Shown one piece after another: positions 1 to 11,189 of a stretch of DNA of 64,000 nucleotides. The notes below the pieces were generated by a model. That model was not told the DNA's origin. It saw only the letters and a list, made by a program, of their open reading frames with translations, and ran no database searches. The position numbers and the translations under genes are program-made. The first letter of the stretch is position 1; each line of letters begins with the position of its first letter. The DNA is taken from positions 143,493,686 through 143,557,685 of the forward strand of contig CAXKWD010000005.1 of NCBI GenBank assembly GCA_964059195.1. The letters are read 5' to 3'. Origin of the DNA: Ectobius pallidus. Lineage: Eukaryota > Arthropoda > Insecta > Blattodea > Ectobiidae.

Positions 1-236
1 ATAAATAAAACAATTACTCATAACAGTTAATTTCCGAGTATAATCCCAATATCATATTTTATAAATGATGTCGAACTGTGAGAAGCTATTACTGACTTGC
101 TAGCCTATTGAATATTTTAATACTAACATCACAATATCGTTCTTTGAAATAATCGATCGTTGAAATTCGAAGTGTACATATTTTCGACAAAAAAAAATGT
201 GTGCGTAGAACGCCACGCGAGAGAAGTGAAACTTGT

Positions 237-760
237 TTTAATTTTTGAATTTTTTGAATTTTTTGAATTTTTGATTATTGTATTTTTTTAATCTTGGATT
301 GTTGGACTTTTTAATTTTGGATTTTTGGATTTTTTAAATTTTAGAACTTTTAATTCTTTAATTTTGGAATATTGGATTTTTTAATTTTGGATTTTGGAAT
401 TTTTAATTTTGGATTTCTAGATTTTTAAATTTTCGATTTTTAATTTTGGATTTTTAGATCTTTAAATTTTGGATTTCGGATTTTTTAATTTGGATTATTT
501 GATTTTGAATTTTTTAATTTTTTAAATTTTCGATTTTTGGGTTTTTTATTTTGGATTTTTTATAATGCCACTAGCTCGAAGCAGTAATAGCCCCCAATCA
601 ATGCCTGATACCTTTCCCCCGCGCGCTCCCGTATTTTAATTTTTTCATTTTTAGATTTTTTAATTTTGCATTTTTGGATTTTTTAATTTTTTATTTTTGG
701 ATAATTTAATTTTGAATTTTTGGATTTTTTAATTTTGGATTTTTAAATTTTGATAACCTT
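237..760. repeat. Degenerate A/T tandem repeat in a P450-1 intron
   Basis: A long run of imperfect units built on ATTTTGGATTTTT, T-rich on the + strand, is broken once at about 565-640 by unrelated sequence containing a short C-rich stretch. It lies in the intron just upstream of the first visible exon of P450-1. It looks like a decayed minisatellite and has no coding potential. Confidence 0.75.
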
Positions 761-938
761 AAACATTGAGTTGATTGTTTTCTGTGCAGTCCGTTTCGTC
801 ACAGCCCCACTAATTTCGTAACGCTAGAGCGTAACGCAAGTTTGGGTTAGCTCTCGATTTACCCCTACCGTGGCTAAAGAAGTTTCACTTCAAAAAATAC
901 AAAGTGTATAATAACTTGTATGATGACAAACTTTGCAG

Positions 939-1996
939 AATTCACTGACGATGACATTGCGGCGCATGCGCTGACATTCTTCACTGATGGCTATGAGACG
1001 TCCTCCACGGCCTTGTCCTGTCTCCTACACAATCTGGCTATCAATCAGGATGCTCAGAAACGCCTGCGGGAAGAAGTGGATGAAGTGTTGAAGGCGAACA
1101 ATGGCAAGCTTACTCTGGAAACTATCCAAGGGATGGAGTACCTCGACATGGCGCTAAAAGGTGCGTTGAAATGGAATTTCTATATGTATGGCACAATAGG
1201 TATCATCAGCAGGACCCGGATTCTGATGACCTAAAATTGTTTGAAAAATGACCTATAAAATGACCCTGAATTTTAAAGACAATGACTTAATAATTACAAA
1301 GAATGACCTAAAACTGACATTTTATTTATACAAATTATTATTGTGCGCACAAAGATATAGACTAATGTGTACGTAATTGTAAAAAACTGTAAATGTAGAA
1401 AGTATGTTGTAGGTCTAAAAACTTTGTTCTTGATTGAAACATTTGAGAAGAAAAGTAAGAAATTTTTTTAAAGTAGATTCTACAAAAATGTTGCATTATA
1501 GTAACCTAGTCATTTATTTAAAATAAATGCATAAAAATGGCAAAATAAGGAAGCAAATGACACGAAAATGACAAAATAATGAAGTAAAATTGAAATAAAT
1601 GCCCTAAAAATATAAAATTGCATAAAATGACAAAAAATGACCTAATAAAAATGCATTTCTATAATCTAGAGGCCATGATTAGGATTTATCTACAAGTTGG
1701 CAATGTCTATGCAGCATCAATAAAAAGTTGACATGTCATCAGAATCCGGGCCCTGATCATTAGCAACAACTGATACATAAAATATGTTCAGTATCTGCCA
1801 CCTCCATGTTGAACGAGTTAACCACGATTTTCGAGGTTTTGAGAGAATTTTGACAACTTGGTTGTTAAACAAGGCTTTTTACTCCGTTCATGACTTTTTT
1901 ATAACTGGAGTGCTTGATCTGACCTTTTAAAGTTTACTGTTTTATAACCTTTACAATGCCTTGAACTCGATATACTGACTCTAAATGAATTATTGC

Positions 1997-2029
<33 letters not shown>

Positions 2030-3921
2030 TGAGTAGATGGCAGGATCTCCGAAGTTACCGATGGTTGTGGTACTGTGAGAAAAATTGTACAAAAACGTTG
2101 CAGACAATTCATAAAAGAAGGAGGTTCTTATCGAGATGTTACACACATCTACTAAAAAAAAGCATAAATTGTAATATCTCATTCGATTTATTTTCAGAAT
2201 CATTGAGAATGTATCCAGTACTTCCATACATGTCCAGAATCTGCACGAAGCCATTCCAATTGACTCTGGATGATGGTAAACCCTTAACAATTGAGGTGGG
2301 AACACCAGCAATAACACCAGTCCTCGGTATTCATCACGACCCAGAGTATTACCCAGAACCACACAAATTTATTCCTGAGAGATTCAGCGAGGAGAACAAG
2401 GAGTTAAGACCAAAATACACACACTTTCCGTTCGGAGAAGGACCCAGAATTTGCCTAGGTATTGACATTAATTCTTTACAATCTTTTAGCATAATGCCTT
2501 TATATTTAAACGCCTGCCTCAATATGAATACAGTGAACGTCGCTTAATGTAATCGCGGATAATGCTATCAATCGAGTGAAGTTACCACTTTTATCAAGTC
2601 CCGAACTTATAAATAATTATACATTTAAAAAATTATGTTTATTATGATCAAAGATTCGGTTTATGTTATCACTTTTTCCTTTTCGCGGCTTTATTTCCAA
2701 GTACTCTACGTCATTCAAAATTTCGTTTTAAGGGTTTCGTTTCTAAGTCAACTGTATTGTGTTGTACTGGAGGTAGCAATTCAGTTCCCAGCTCACAGGA
2801 TGACAAGTTCGAGTTGATGGCATTACCGGGCATTACCTAACTTTCTGTTTAAGCAACAAAATATGTTACATCCCACAGTTAAGCTGTAATTTTAATACTG
2901 TCACTGTTTTGCAGTTTGCTAATACATTTTAACCTATTACTGGTAAAATAGGTCAATATAAGTATATCACACGATTAAATAAAATAGCAATTCAGTGGTA
3001 TATATATATATAAGAATAGTAAAATTTATTAATATTCATAATCATAAAATTCACTGAATTAAAGTCTAAAACAGTAAATTGAACATCTTTAGCAGAAAAT
3101 TAAGTACAAATTGTTGCTACAAATGAAAATATTGTTTAGGTTGTTATAAATGATAAAGAAAGTTAATTACTTTAGCATACTGGTGAACGATTCAATAAAG
3201 GCCAGAATTATAAACAAGGTTTAAACGATGGACTAAGTTAGGTTAAAATTTGACTTTTCCGTGTTATTCCGTATCATAAGCCTTAATCTCCAGTTAAATT
3301 TGAATTTAAATTGACTGAAACTCATCTTCCTTTAACTGGAGGTTAAGGCGATGTTGCAAGATGGTGGTCTCAGATGTATTGTGGAGGTATTCCAGAAAAT
3401 GCTGAGCGGCGATGAGGAAGTTATTCACATAATTGAAAGACCTCGGAGACATAGAATTTTGCGACATAGATCTAAACATATTTAGATGTGGGATGTAGGC
3501 CTACATGAGGATTTTAATAGATTCAGATTGTTGAAGAAGTGAGTCCTAACTTTATTTCATAAAATCCGAAGCAAGATACTTCATGCAACCTGAAAAATTC
3601 AAGTTTAGACCTAAGTTAACACATCGTTTAAACCTTCTTTATAATACAGGAAGAACGCATTTTAAAAATACTAAATAAAAGGATAAAGGAAACTAATACA
3701 ATTGCATAACAAGACTGAAATTATAATAGTGTCTGCTTTCTTCTGCAGGAATGAGGTTTGCCCAAGCTCAAATTAAAGCATGCGTTACTAACATCATCTC
3801 AGAATTTGAGATCAAACCTACTGAGAAAACACCAGAGAAGCTGACTCCAGTACCAGTGGTGTTCATGTTCGCACCACAAGAAGACATCTGGCTAGATTTC
3901 GTCAGACGAACGGACAAGTAA
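939..3921 (+). CDS. Cytochrome P450-1, CYP3 clan, last three exons (5' part outside window)
   Basis: This is a membrane-bound heme-thiolate monooxygenase. Three exons are visible: 939-1160 (after ctttgcag, before gtgcgt), 2198-2458 (after ttttcag, before gtattg) and 3749-3921 (after ttctgcag, ending in TAA). All join in frame with phase 1 at both internal junctions. The first carries the I-helix oxygen-binding motif DGYETS. The second opens with the K-helix ESLR (its first base comes from the previous exon) and holds PERF and the heme loop FPFGEGPRICLG. The third is the C-terminal beta region ending RRTDK. Exon sizes of 222 and 261 match the equivalent exons of P450-2 exactly, and the proteins look about two-thirds identical by eye. 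The five N-terminal exons expected from P450-2 must lie left of the window; nothing in 1-938 looks like one. No break is seen in the visible part. The CYP28-like branch of the CYP3 clan is my best guess, and I give no symbol. Confidence 0.9.
1210..1755. mobile_element. hAT-type MITE, subfamily 1, copy A (in P450-1 intron)
   Basis: A 546-bp non-coding element with inverted ends: CAGGACCCGGATTCTGATG at the left and CATCAGAATCCGGGCCCTG at the right. It is flanked by ATCATCAG (1202-1209) and ATCATTAG (1756-1763), a 7-of-8 target duplication. The CAGGG-type terminus and 8-bp duplication are hallmarks of the hAT superfamily. The interior is rich in ATGACCTAAAA-like motifs. It is the same family as 49412-49983. 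Confidence 0.85.
1998..2028. repeat. (ATT)n microsatellite
   Basis: About ten ATT triplets in the second visible intron of P450-1. A leucine-run reading frame across it is an artefact of the repeat. Confidence 0.9.
2531..2650 (+). mobile_element. Left-end fragment of a pogo/Tigger-like TIR element
   Basis: Just after a TA dinucleotide the sequence CAGTGAACGTCGCTTAATG begins, matching the left end of the complete element at 40556-41017. Similarity fades after about 100 bp and no clear right end is present. It lies in the last intron of P450-1. Confidence 0.6.
3202..3650. mobile_element. PIF/Harbinger-like remnant with long inverted ends
   Basis: Imperfect inverted repeats of about 55 bp bound a 450-bp segment in the last P450-1 intron; both arms contain AAGGTTTAAACGATG. 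A second, inner inverted repeat (CCTTAATCTCCAGTTAAA and its complement) lies at about 3283-3348. The + strand between them reads like a decayed N-terminal part of a Harbinger-type transposase (an arginine/histidine-rich stretch, then NRFRLLKK). The class assignment is tentative. Confidence 0.5.
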
Positions 3922-3990
3922 CGCATTAATCTCGACGACACCACGGATTTGGTAAGGAGAATAATCCAAGTAATTCAATTTTTGCGGAAA

Positions 3991-4053
3991 AATAAAAATC
4001 GCACAACAGATTCTGGAAAGATTCTACAGGCACGACAACAAGAAAGAAATAAA
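3991..4053 (+). promoter_or_regulatory. Candidate poly(A) signals of P450-1
   Basis: Two AATAAA hexamers, at 3991-3996 and 4048-4053, lie 70-130 bp after the P450-1 stop codon, the expected distance for a short 3' UTR. The surroundings are A-rich, so chance occurrence is possible. Confidence 0.45.
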
Positions 4054-4099
4054 AAATTGGAATACTTAACCGATTTACTCAGTTACGAATATTAAAAAT

Positions 4100-4825
4100 A
4101 TCATTTATATTCTGAGAAATGTGCCGTACATTTTAACGCAACAGAACTGAATAATGTAAAGGCTATAAATAAATGAATACATTGAATAAAGTAAAAGCTG
4201 TAAATAAATTAAATTTAATGTAAAAATACGATGCATTTTTTTCCCTTTCAGTTTACTCCCTGATTCCCGAAAATTCAAGTCCAATATATTCAAAATTGCA
4301 TGTAACTGATTACTTAATTTTATCTTTTCTCTTTTTCCATTCTGACAGAATACGTGATTATACTGATTCAATGTGCATTCAGCTGTTTTTACCTCACCCA
4401 AAGTTGTAATGTTGTGGCTTAAATAAGTTTGTTGAAAGGGTGGTAAGCTTATAATTATATTTCTGGCAATTGATACAAAAAATTATTTCAAATAAAGGTA
4501 CATATGTACATAATAGGTACATCTATTGACATAGTGCCACCACTTGGCAAAATTACCAGTCTTCGTGGATGAATATAGCGTACTGAGAGAAAATGGAAAA
4601 TGTCCTCCATTTCTTAAAGTCATCCACATCACAACTTTTATATATGTTTAGAGTTGAATGATAGAAAGACAGTCGAAAGCATATGGAAGGGATATGGTGT
4701 AAACGTAAGAAGGCGGCCAACCACGTACAATGCTACCTTGGGATAATTCAACTTACCATAAATAAGTTGCTCCTACACATAAAGGAAGTATGAAGAGAAA
4801 TTTTAGTAATTAGGAGTGACAGTGA
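4100..4825. other. Intergenic AT-rich DNA, nothing recognised
   Basis: No exon, RNA gene or transposon end was recognised. Short reading frames here have no familiar domain. Confidence 0.5.
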
Positions 4826-4833
4826 GTTATAAC

Positions 4834-4881
4834 CACTGCCTTCTAAACTGTATTAATCGTGTAATTCTCGAGACGGCGGTG
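4834..4881. mobile_element. 48-bp micro-MITE with perfect 8-bp target duplication, copy 1
   Basis: The element is only 48 bp long, starting CACTGCCTTCTA and ending CTCGAGACGGCGGTG. It is flanked on both sides by GTTATAAC (4826-4833 and 4882-4889). Terminal inverted repeats are CACTGCC/GGCGGTG with one mismatch. The same terminal sequences occur at 10866-10931 (inverted orientation) and 50611-50857. The 8-bp duplication suggests hAT or P-type transposition. Confidence 0.88.
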
Positions 4882-4889
4882 GTTATAAC

Positions 4890-5460
4890 GCATTCATAAT
4901 ATCAGTCACTGTGCATTTCAACTGTTCAATTGCATTATTAGCTTTGAAAAACAGGAAATCGTTTTAATATGCACTTTATAAGTAAATAGAAAAAAATAGG
5001 CCAATGAACTATCTTTGATGTACACAAACTAAGTACTAATGTATGAACATTTGATTATTCACGTCAGTTTTGACGTCAACGTGCTTGTTGTAGGTTATAA
5101 TCAACAGATCATAATAGATGGGTTCCATCTTCGCTGGTAAATAGAAGCAAACTGATATTCAGTACACGCCTACACTGAAGTCATTATGTTCCGACGAATA
5201 AATCTGAGCTATTCTGAGGAAATTATTTATCTAAAAATATTGTATGATACACATACATTAGTACACATGGTAAGATGATATTATTTTGCTTGTAGATTGC
5301 TACACTCGTCCTTCCGGGCTCATTTCGCAACCATATGCACTCGCAAAATAAAATCTCCCTCTTTCATTTGTATCCTAAATAGAAAGTTACGAAACTGGTC
5401 CAATAAAATTGTGATTTGTGAATAATTATATAATGAAATAATGCACCAAAAATATATTTT
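4890..5460. other. Intergenic AT-rich DNA, nothing recognised
   Basis: Low-complexity AT-rich sequence. A phrase near 5303 (CACTCGTCCTTCCGGGCTC) has a transposon-end look but could not be paired with another end. Confidence 0.45.
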
Positions 5461-5748
5461 TGGTAATAATAAAGCTGTTAATATCATTTAAACAGAATAG
5501 GTTACAGGAACGGGCAAAATTAATAGACTCTATAGGTCCAGTTCCGTGTTCAACAGCTTGGATTTAAGATGTTATTTACCCGCAAGACTGTCTTCGCTGA
5601 GACTTGGTAATAATAAAGCTGTTAATATCATTTAAACAGAATAGATTACAGGAACGGGCAAAATTAATAGACTCTATAGGTCCAGTTCCGTGTTCAACAG
5701 CTTGGATTTAAGAAGTTATTTACCCGCAAGACTGTCTTCGCTGAGACT
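5461..5748. repeat. Recent 144-bp tandem duplication
   Basis: Units 5461-5604 and 5605-5748 are identical except for about two substitutions (aggttac/agattac and aagatg/aagaag). Each unit starts tggtaataataaagctg. The near identity implies a recent event. No coding potential is seen. Confidence 0.92.
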
Positions 5749-5830
5749 GAAAAATCCCTTTTAGAGTGTAGTCTAGTCTATTTAGTGAGGAAAGTTCCTC
5801 ACTTGGAATCGCTTGAGCAACGTTGTTCTA

Positions 5831-6564
5831 TACTTGATCCAAGATATGTACGGAGAAAAGTAAACAACAGGCTTGCCTTGACTAACTGTGTCCTGTCGTT
5901 TCATTGGTTAACCGCACCAGCGCATACTTCACGATAGTGCGACAAGCTCAGTCAGATGTTTACTTCCATTCCGCACACATCGCAACATTATTTATATCTT
6001 ATGTAATTCTGAAAACATATGTTCTGGTTAAGTCAGTTACTTTCTTTCGTATTTATATCATAGGCTTACATGTTTTACAACATATATGTGCATACAAGTT
6101 TCATTTGTTTTTTATCGTTGCCTTGGCAATTTTGTTTATTCTGAAAAAAGTTATATAAGTTACTAAATACAAGACGTGTTTTATAACATAATTAATTAAA
6201 TCGTTGTACATTTCACTTACATAATGTGTGATGAAATACATCACATATTGTAAGCATTGCATGGCCTCTAATTATTATAAAAGAAAATTGAGAATCAGGA
6301 CTTCACAACTTACGTCACCAATAAAGAAACATGTGAAGAAAAGGTTTGTCCTGCGGCGAGAAAATACAGTTCGTAAATATATACAAAACATTGGGAATCG
6401 AACTCTGGACCCTAGGCGCCTAATATGAAAAAGAAAGTTCAATTGATTTTACTGTAAGCTTATGTAATCGACTAAAAAGTCTCAAAAACGAGCTCTTGTG
6501 GTCTGTTTTTTGTATTTCACATTAGGTTGTTTACTTTTGTTCCGTACACATCTTGGATCAAGTA
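5831..6564. mobile_element. TIR element with ~40-bp inverted ends, copy 1
   Basis: The left end TACTTGATCCAAGATATGTA and its complement at the right (6540-6564) form an imperfect inverted repeat of about 40 bp, flanked by TA on both sides. The body is about 734 bp without an intact transposase. The left 500 bp recurs at 39370-40405, where it is split by a LINE insertion. TA flanks suggest Tc1/mariner-type mobility; the class is uncertain. Confidence 0.7.
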
Positions 6565-6569
6565 TAGTT

Positions 6570-7110
6570 AGCAAATTACAGTACACCAATTACAAATGTT
6601 GTTCTTATTTGCATCTTTAAGATATTTTGATGCGCGTGTTCGCCATTTTTACATTGTCTGGAATACATTTAATCTTCTGTCTGTGAAAGATAACAAACCT
6701 TTGTCGTCGGTAGGATTTCACTTGCGGAGTCTTCATGTGTTTCTATTTAATTCCTAGAGATAACAATCTTGCAGCTATTAAACGCAGCTGTTAAATTGTT
6801 CACAGTTCACGACATGAAACAGTGATTCCATCCTTCCTACGAAATATAAACTCAATACTGGAGTGTCTTCTTTCATAGCTGCTTAAAATCCTACCATTTA
6901 TGTTTAGGGGAGTTATGAAAACATTTTATCCTGCATCTTTGAGGAAGAATATATAAACATTTGGGCATTTCAGGATCATCCAGGCCTATGGAAATGGATT
7001 CTGGTGATTCTGAAAGTTTTTTTTTTTTTTTTTTTTTTCATTCCGGTTCGACTAATTTGCTTATCTTTGATTTTTGTAAGCGTTTTGACTAAAATATTTA
7101 ATTGTAATTC
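6570..7110. other. Intergenic DNA with a poly(T) run
   Basis: No gene was seen. A run of more than 20 T at about 7017-7038 lies some 80 bp before a SINE. Confidence 0.5.
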
Positions 7111-7118
7111 GTCATAAC

Positions 7119-7312
7119 CGAGCGAGGTGGCCGAGATGGTAACGTCTTGGACTCGCATTCGGGAGATCACAGGTTCAAATCCCGTGGCCGGCCAATTTGA
7201 CATGGTTTTTTTCATGGCTTCCCCAGTCGTAAATGCAAACGCCGAATGGGATTTTACAAGCCACGAATCATCCTCACCATTTCATCCTATGCCATATCCA
7301 TTTAAATTAATA
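7119..7312 (+). mobile_element. tRNA-derived SINE
   Basis: The head resembles a tRNA gene, with an A-box-like ggtggccgagatgg and B box ggttcaaatcccg (about 7172-7184). It is followed by an unrelated tail ending in AT-rich sequence near 7312. It is not a functional tRNA: the tRNA-like part lacks convincing full stems and is fused to SINE sequence. Confidence 0.65.
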
Positions 7313-7514
7313 TAACTTGAAATTTACTCCATAAAATACACCGAACAATAGAAACAACTAAACATCAATAGTTCCATGGCCTACCCTACTGTATAAACAC
7401 ATATACCGAACTCCTGATATGCTCTCGTAGCTAAAAGGAGTATTATCACAGCTGAAATTTAAAAGAGAGTCAAATTTCCTAATTTCATAAACCAGGAGAA
7501 CTTTGGATATATAT

Positions 7515-7790
7515 TTTGATCGCGAAGAATGTTGCTCGCATGGGGGAGGAAAGACACATCTCAAAAGTATTGACTGGGAGACCCGAAGGGAAAAGACAAT
7601 ATTAGAATAGATTTAAGGGAAGTGGGATTTACGAGGGATGATTGGATGGAGTTAGCACAGAATAGGGTTGAATGGCCGGCTCAGGTAAGCGCGGCAATGA
7701 ACCTTCCGGTTCCATAAAATAGATAATATTTCCTTTAGCTTGCTGAGGAATTGTCTATTGCCATTGAGTAAGTGAGTAACTAGGCTATCG
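7515..7790 (+). mobile_element. 5'-truncated 3' end of an RTE-like LINE, copy 1
   Basis: The decayed C-terminal coding tail (GRPEGK, then a DLREVGF-like stretch and a WMELAQ-like stretch) is followed by a 3' UTR matching 56400-56691 almost word for word (ccataaaatagataatatt, ggaattgtctattgccattg) and a short gtaagtgagtaa tail. It is not functional. Confidence 0.8.
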
Positions 7791-7873
7791 TATATGGTCT
7801 CCTGACTTCAGAAATTTCATTTTTTTGTATCACATCTAGTTTTCGAGTTTGCTGTCTGAAAATGTGTCATGGC

Positions 7874-9223
7874 GTAGGGGAGACCGGCCTTGGTTGTCAC
7901 ATTTTTCAATAAGATATATTTTTTAATTATTCCTATTGGTTTTTTATTTATCTAATTATCAAATCTGTCTTTTCAACTCTTTGGCATATTGTAAAACAAA
8001 GTTCAAAACAAACAATGAAACAGAATGTATTTAAATATAATCTTTAAAAAGATAAAAGTAAAATGTGACAACCAACCCCAGCTCAGGGTTGGTTGTCACA
8101 ATCATTGAGGTTGGTTGTCACATTGCAAAAAATTACTGGAATAAAAATGTTGTAAGTTGTACTGTGTGGTAATTAATACTCAGGAAAGCAAGGAAAGCGT
8201 TCCCATAATATAACATTAATACTATTAAACTGTTGGCAAAAACAAAGTGTTGTATCATGTGACAGATTAAACTTTTGACTTATACATGGGGTCGAGTCTA
8301 AACAAGGAACTTTTTGTTTCTTTAAAATTGATAGAAAAATGAATAAACACATTATTATAACATACAAATCTTGCATCACCTTCAGTCTCTTATGTTAGGC
8401 TTCTAATTAGGTCTGCCTAAGAATATTCATAATGAAATGAGAAACTGGATTAATTTTGAATGACTTGATTCAAACAAACATAACAGGCACTGAATTAAAT
8501 AGGAAATGCATCAATCAGAGTCACAATTATGGTATACATTTATACCACGAAGTCCTTGAGTACAGGCTTCATGAGCCCAACCTTTTCGATCTTGTGTTTA
8601 TACCCTGACTGTGTATTTTGCATGGACATTGCCTAAGGAAATGCAATTCTCAGAATCTCGGGGATGTCTTATATTTTCATGCTCTTCCCAGGATTGTTTA
8701 TCATTCAAGAATCGCTAGCTCTATTTACTGTTTTATTCAACTGAAACAATACATATAAACTTACTGGATTAACCATATTTAATTTGGGCTGGGTTGGTTG
8801 TCACATGAGACAACCAATCCGGAGGGGGATGGAAGTCACATGTGACAACCAACCCCTTGATGCCATTTCGGAATTCCATTGCTCTAGCGAGCTTTTCTAC
8901 CAAGCAAAAGCCGAAAAGAATATAGCAATATACTCCTAAATAAATGTATTGTTTAACGTAATATAGAAGATATTTGTAAATTTATCCGTTTACGATGAAG
9001 AAGCAAACTTCAGAGCAAAAAATGTATTTTCAACACAGTAAATCACAAATCTTTCAACAATGGACACAAAACTAACACCTGCTTCGCGGGAAACTGCAAG
9101 CGGTGTTAATGGTCAAGGGAGCATCTTTCCCACTTAAAACCAATTACCCCTGCCAACTGTGTATCCAGTTATTTACTAGAGAGGCAACCATCTCATGTGA
9201 CAACCAAGTCCGGTCTCCCCTAC
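7874..9223. mobile_element. ~1.35-kb TIR element with repeated GGTTGGTTGTCACAT motif
   Basis: The ends are inverted copies: GTAGGGGAGACCGGCCTTGG at 7874 and its approximate complement ending CCGGTCTCCCCTAC at 9223. The 13-mer TTGGTTGTCACAT or its complement recurs at least seven times inside in both orientations (near 7891, 8066, 8087, 8110, 8795, 8838, 9195), including a palindromic pair near 8795-8815. The internal reading frames are short and unrecognised. The superfamily is not determined. Confidence 0.75.
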
Positions 9224-10660
9224 TGGTCTGAGTCTTGAAGGCTTATAGTAACTAAACGGTAACTCGTATAAAAAACCGACTGAAGCAGCAGTAACGAATT
9301 TTGAAAGATCTACAAGTTAGGCCCTATGGCTTTTTGTTGTATCTCCATCGGTTATATCTTAGATTGAGTTATAGTCTATATTTTTATTTTTTACTAAATT
9401 TTGTATATTTTCTTTACATTATGTAATTTTTGACACACATAGGAAAGAGAGAGTCGTAAAATTGGTTAGGAATATTGCACATACATATTACACATATTGC
9501 CACAAGCGTGAAAAATTTGGTTTTTGCTTCATAAGTATGGAAAAACTGACTGGATAGCCGTGACGTCATGCACATCTACGACAAGAAGAAGAAGATTTGG
9601 GCCATCAGTCATGATTTTCAGAGCCCCCGACCATTGCACATCTACGACAGTCTAATCATCCACTTATTAACATTGATGTTTACTCACTTCCATATGAGCT
9701 AGGAACTTGAAATTTGGCGAAGTAATAGCTCCTCGCAAATAACCAACGGGGAAATTACAAAAAGATCATTAAAAAAAAAATTCCAATCCAAAATTGACTT
9801 TCAATTTTTTTGAAAATTTTCACTGCGTACTTTTACTTCAGATATTTGACAAAAATAAAGAGTCCTACTGATGACGTGAGGAGGAATGTGAACCAATGTA
9901 CAGAAATAATTAAACAACCATCATTCGGGAAGTCGATTTTATTTTATAGCATGAAAAAGTCAGATCTGAATTAAAATTATTTTAATTTATATTCCTTAAT
10001 CATACGATGGTATGTGTGGTATTCTTTGTTCCTTAGGTTGCAAGCTAATGAACACAAAGCGCTAAAATTAAGCTTGCTTAACATCTAAACGCAAACAGAG
10101 TTTCATTGTTATTAGATTTCTGTTGTACACATCGAATGACCTTACCAGAAATGGTACACCTTCCCTAGTAGATGTGTTATTCATGTAGTAATAATAATAT
10201 TGTTTTATTTTACCTGGTAGAGTTATCTTCCTATCAACCAGGAGAAAAAAGAAGAAATACAAGCAACTTACAAAATAATTGGCAATACAGCAGGTGATCT
10301 TATAAGTAATATTACACAAAAGAAAATAAGTTGTAAGATGAATTAATAATTATTTTTTAGAAATAGACAGCTTAATAATAATTCTTACAATCTACTCAAC
10401 GGCCCTAAATAGCGTGCTCACTCGCTCGCCCACTTCGTGAGACATCGAGTATACTCGGCGATGTTCGTCTCTCGCAGTCTAAACTTTCACGAAGGCTACA
10501 ACATTAGGAAAACCGTTTCTTTATTATATAAGGCCTAAGTGAAATGAACACAATGAACAAATATTCTAATTTTATTTTTACTTACAATTTTCAAAGCTCT
10601 GAACCACAAACATTTTTAATAAACTGCCAGTGTAAATTTCTTAAAAATCCTGGATTCAAT
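9224..10660. other. Intergenic AT-rich DNA, nothing recognised
   Basis: No exon or element end was identified. A patch near 10405-10480 is GC-richer and contains short palindromic words but could not be assigned. Confidence 0.45.
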
Positions 10661-10667
10661 TAATAAT

Positions 10668-10694
10668 GGCGGGTTAAGCCGCGGGCACCAGCTA
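10668..10694 (+). mobile_element. Degenerate Helitron-like 3' end
   Basis: AAGCCGCGGGCACCAGCTAT matches the Helitron-like terminus at 11182 but ends CTAT instead of CTAG. It may be the 3' end of an older copy. Confidence 0.4.
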
Positions 10695-10865
10695 TAATAT
10701 TATTGATAGTTTAACCATGGAAGTATCGCGGACAATAAAAATCCAAACAAACCATTCCTTCCCTTGAAAACTTATATAATTTCTGAAAATTACACTGAAT
10801 TTATCAAATAAAATTCACATCATATTCATCTGTCAACAAACAGTTGAGAAACGATATGTATTATC

Positions 10866-10931
10866 CACCGCCGTCTCGAGAATTACACACGAGTAATACC
10901 ACAGTATGGTAATACAGTCTAGAAGGCAGTG
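10866..10931 (-). mobile_element. 66-bp micro-MITE with perfect 8-bp target duplication, copy 2
   Basis: This copy is inverted relative to copy 1, running CACCGCCGTCTCGAG to TCTAGAAGGCAGTG. It is flanked by GTATTATC at 10858-10865 and 10932-10939. It shares the terminal 20-25 bp of each end with the copies at 4834 and 50611 and has no coding capacity. Confidence 0.88.
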
Positions 10932-11151
10932 GTATTATCAGCGTTCACAGTTAGGTTTGGAACTGCATAATCGAATCTGAGATCGTTTTCCCAGGCGGCG
11001 CTTTCTAATCGTGGAATGTACTCTGAAGCCGGAATTTTAGCTGTTTCATTAATTATTAGTGGTTTAGTTTATGAATGATTCGCGTGCAAGTGTTAATAAA
11101 TAGAATGCTTTAATAATTATTATACTCTTAATTTTTAATTTGTCAATTAAT

Positions 11152-11182
11152 TATCGTGGGCGAAGCCGCGGGCACCTGCTAG
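11152..11182 (+). mobile_element. Helitron-like 3' terminus
   Basis: The sequence CGTGGGCGAAGCC, then CGGGCACCTGCTAG followed by T, has the Helitron-like form: a short GC-rich hairpin (GGC-gaa-GCC) a few bases before a CTAG end abutting T. The 5' end (TC after A) was not located, so element length is unknown. The 66-bp micro-MITE at 10866 would lie inside it. Confidence 0.5.
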
Positions 11183-11189
11183 TGTAATT

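Noticed and set aside
1993..2547. A single 184-codon frame including a P450 exon
   Set aside because: Only 2198-2458 is exon. The upstream leucine run is an ATT microsatellite and the downstream part is intron with a transposon end; splice sites and the paralog fix the true limits.
7119..7190. Possible tRNA gene
   Set aside because: The A and B boxes are SINE-like and the sequence continues into a SINE tail; the same is true of the tRNA-like heads at 14459, 14868, 19391, 20236, 29465, 56888, 57956 and 58990.
7891..9208. CRISPR-like array of the TTGGTTGTCACAT motif
   Set aside because: The spacing is irregular, both orientations occur, and the motifs sit within a terminal-inverted-repeat transposon of an insect genome.
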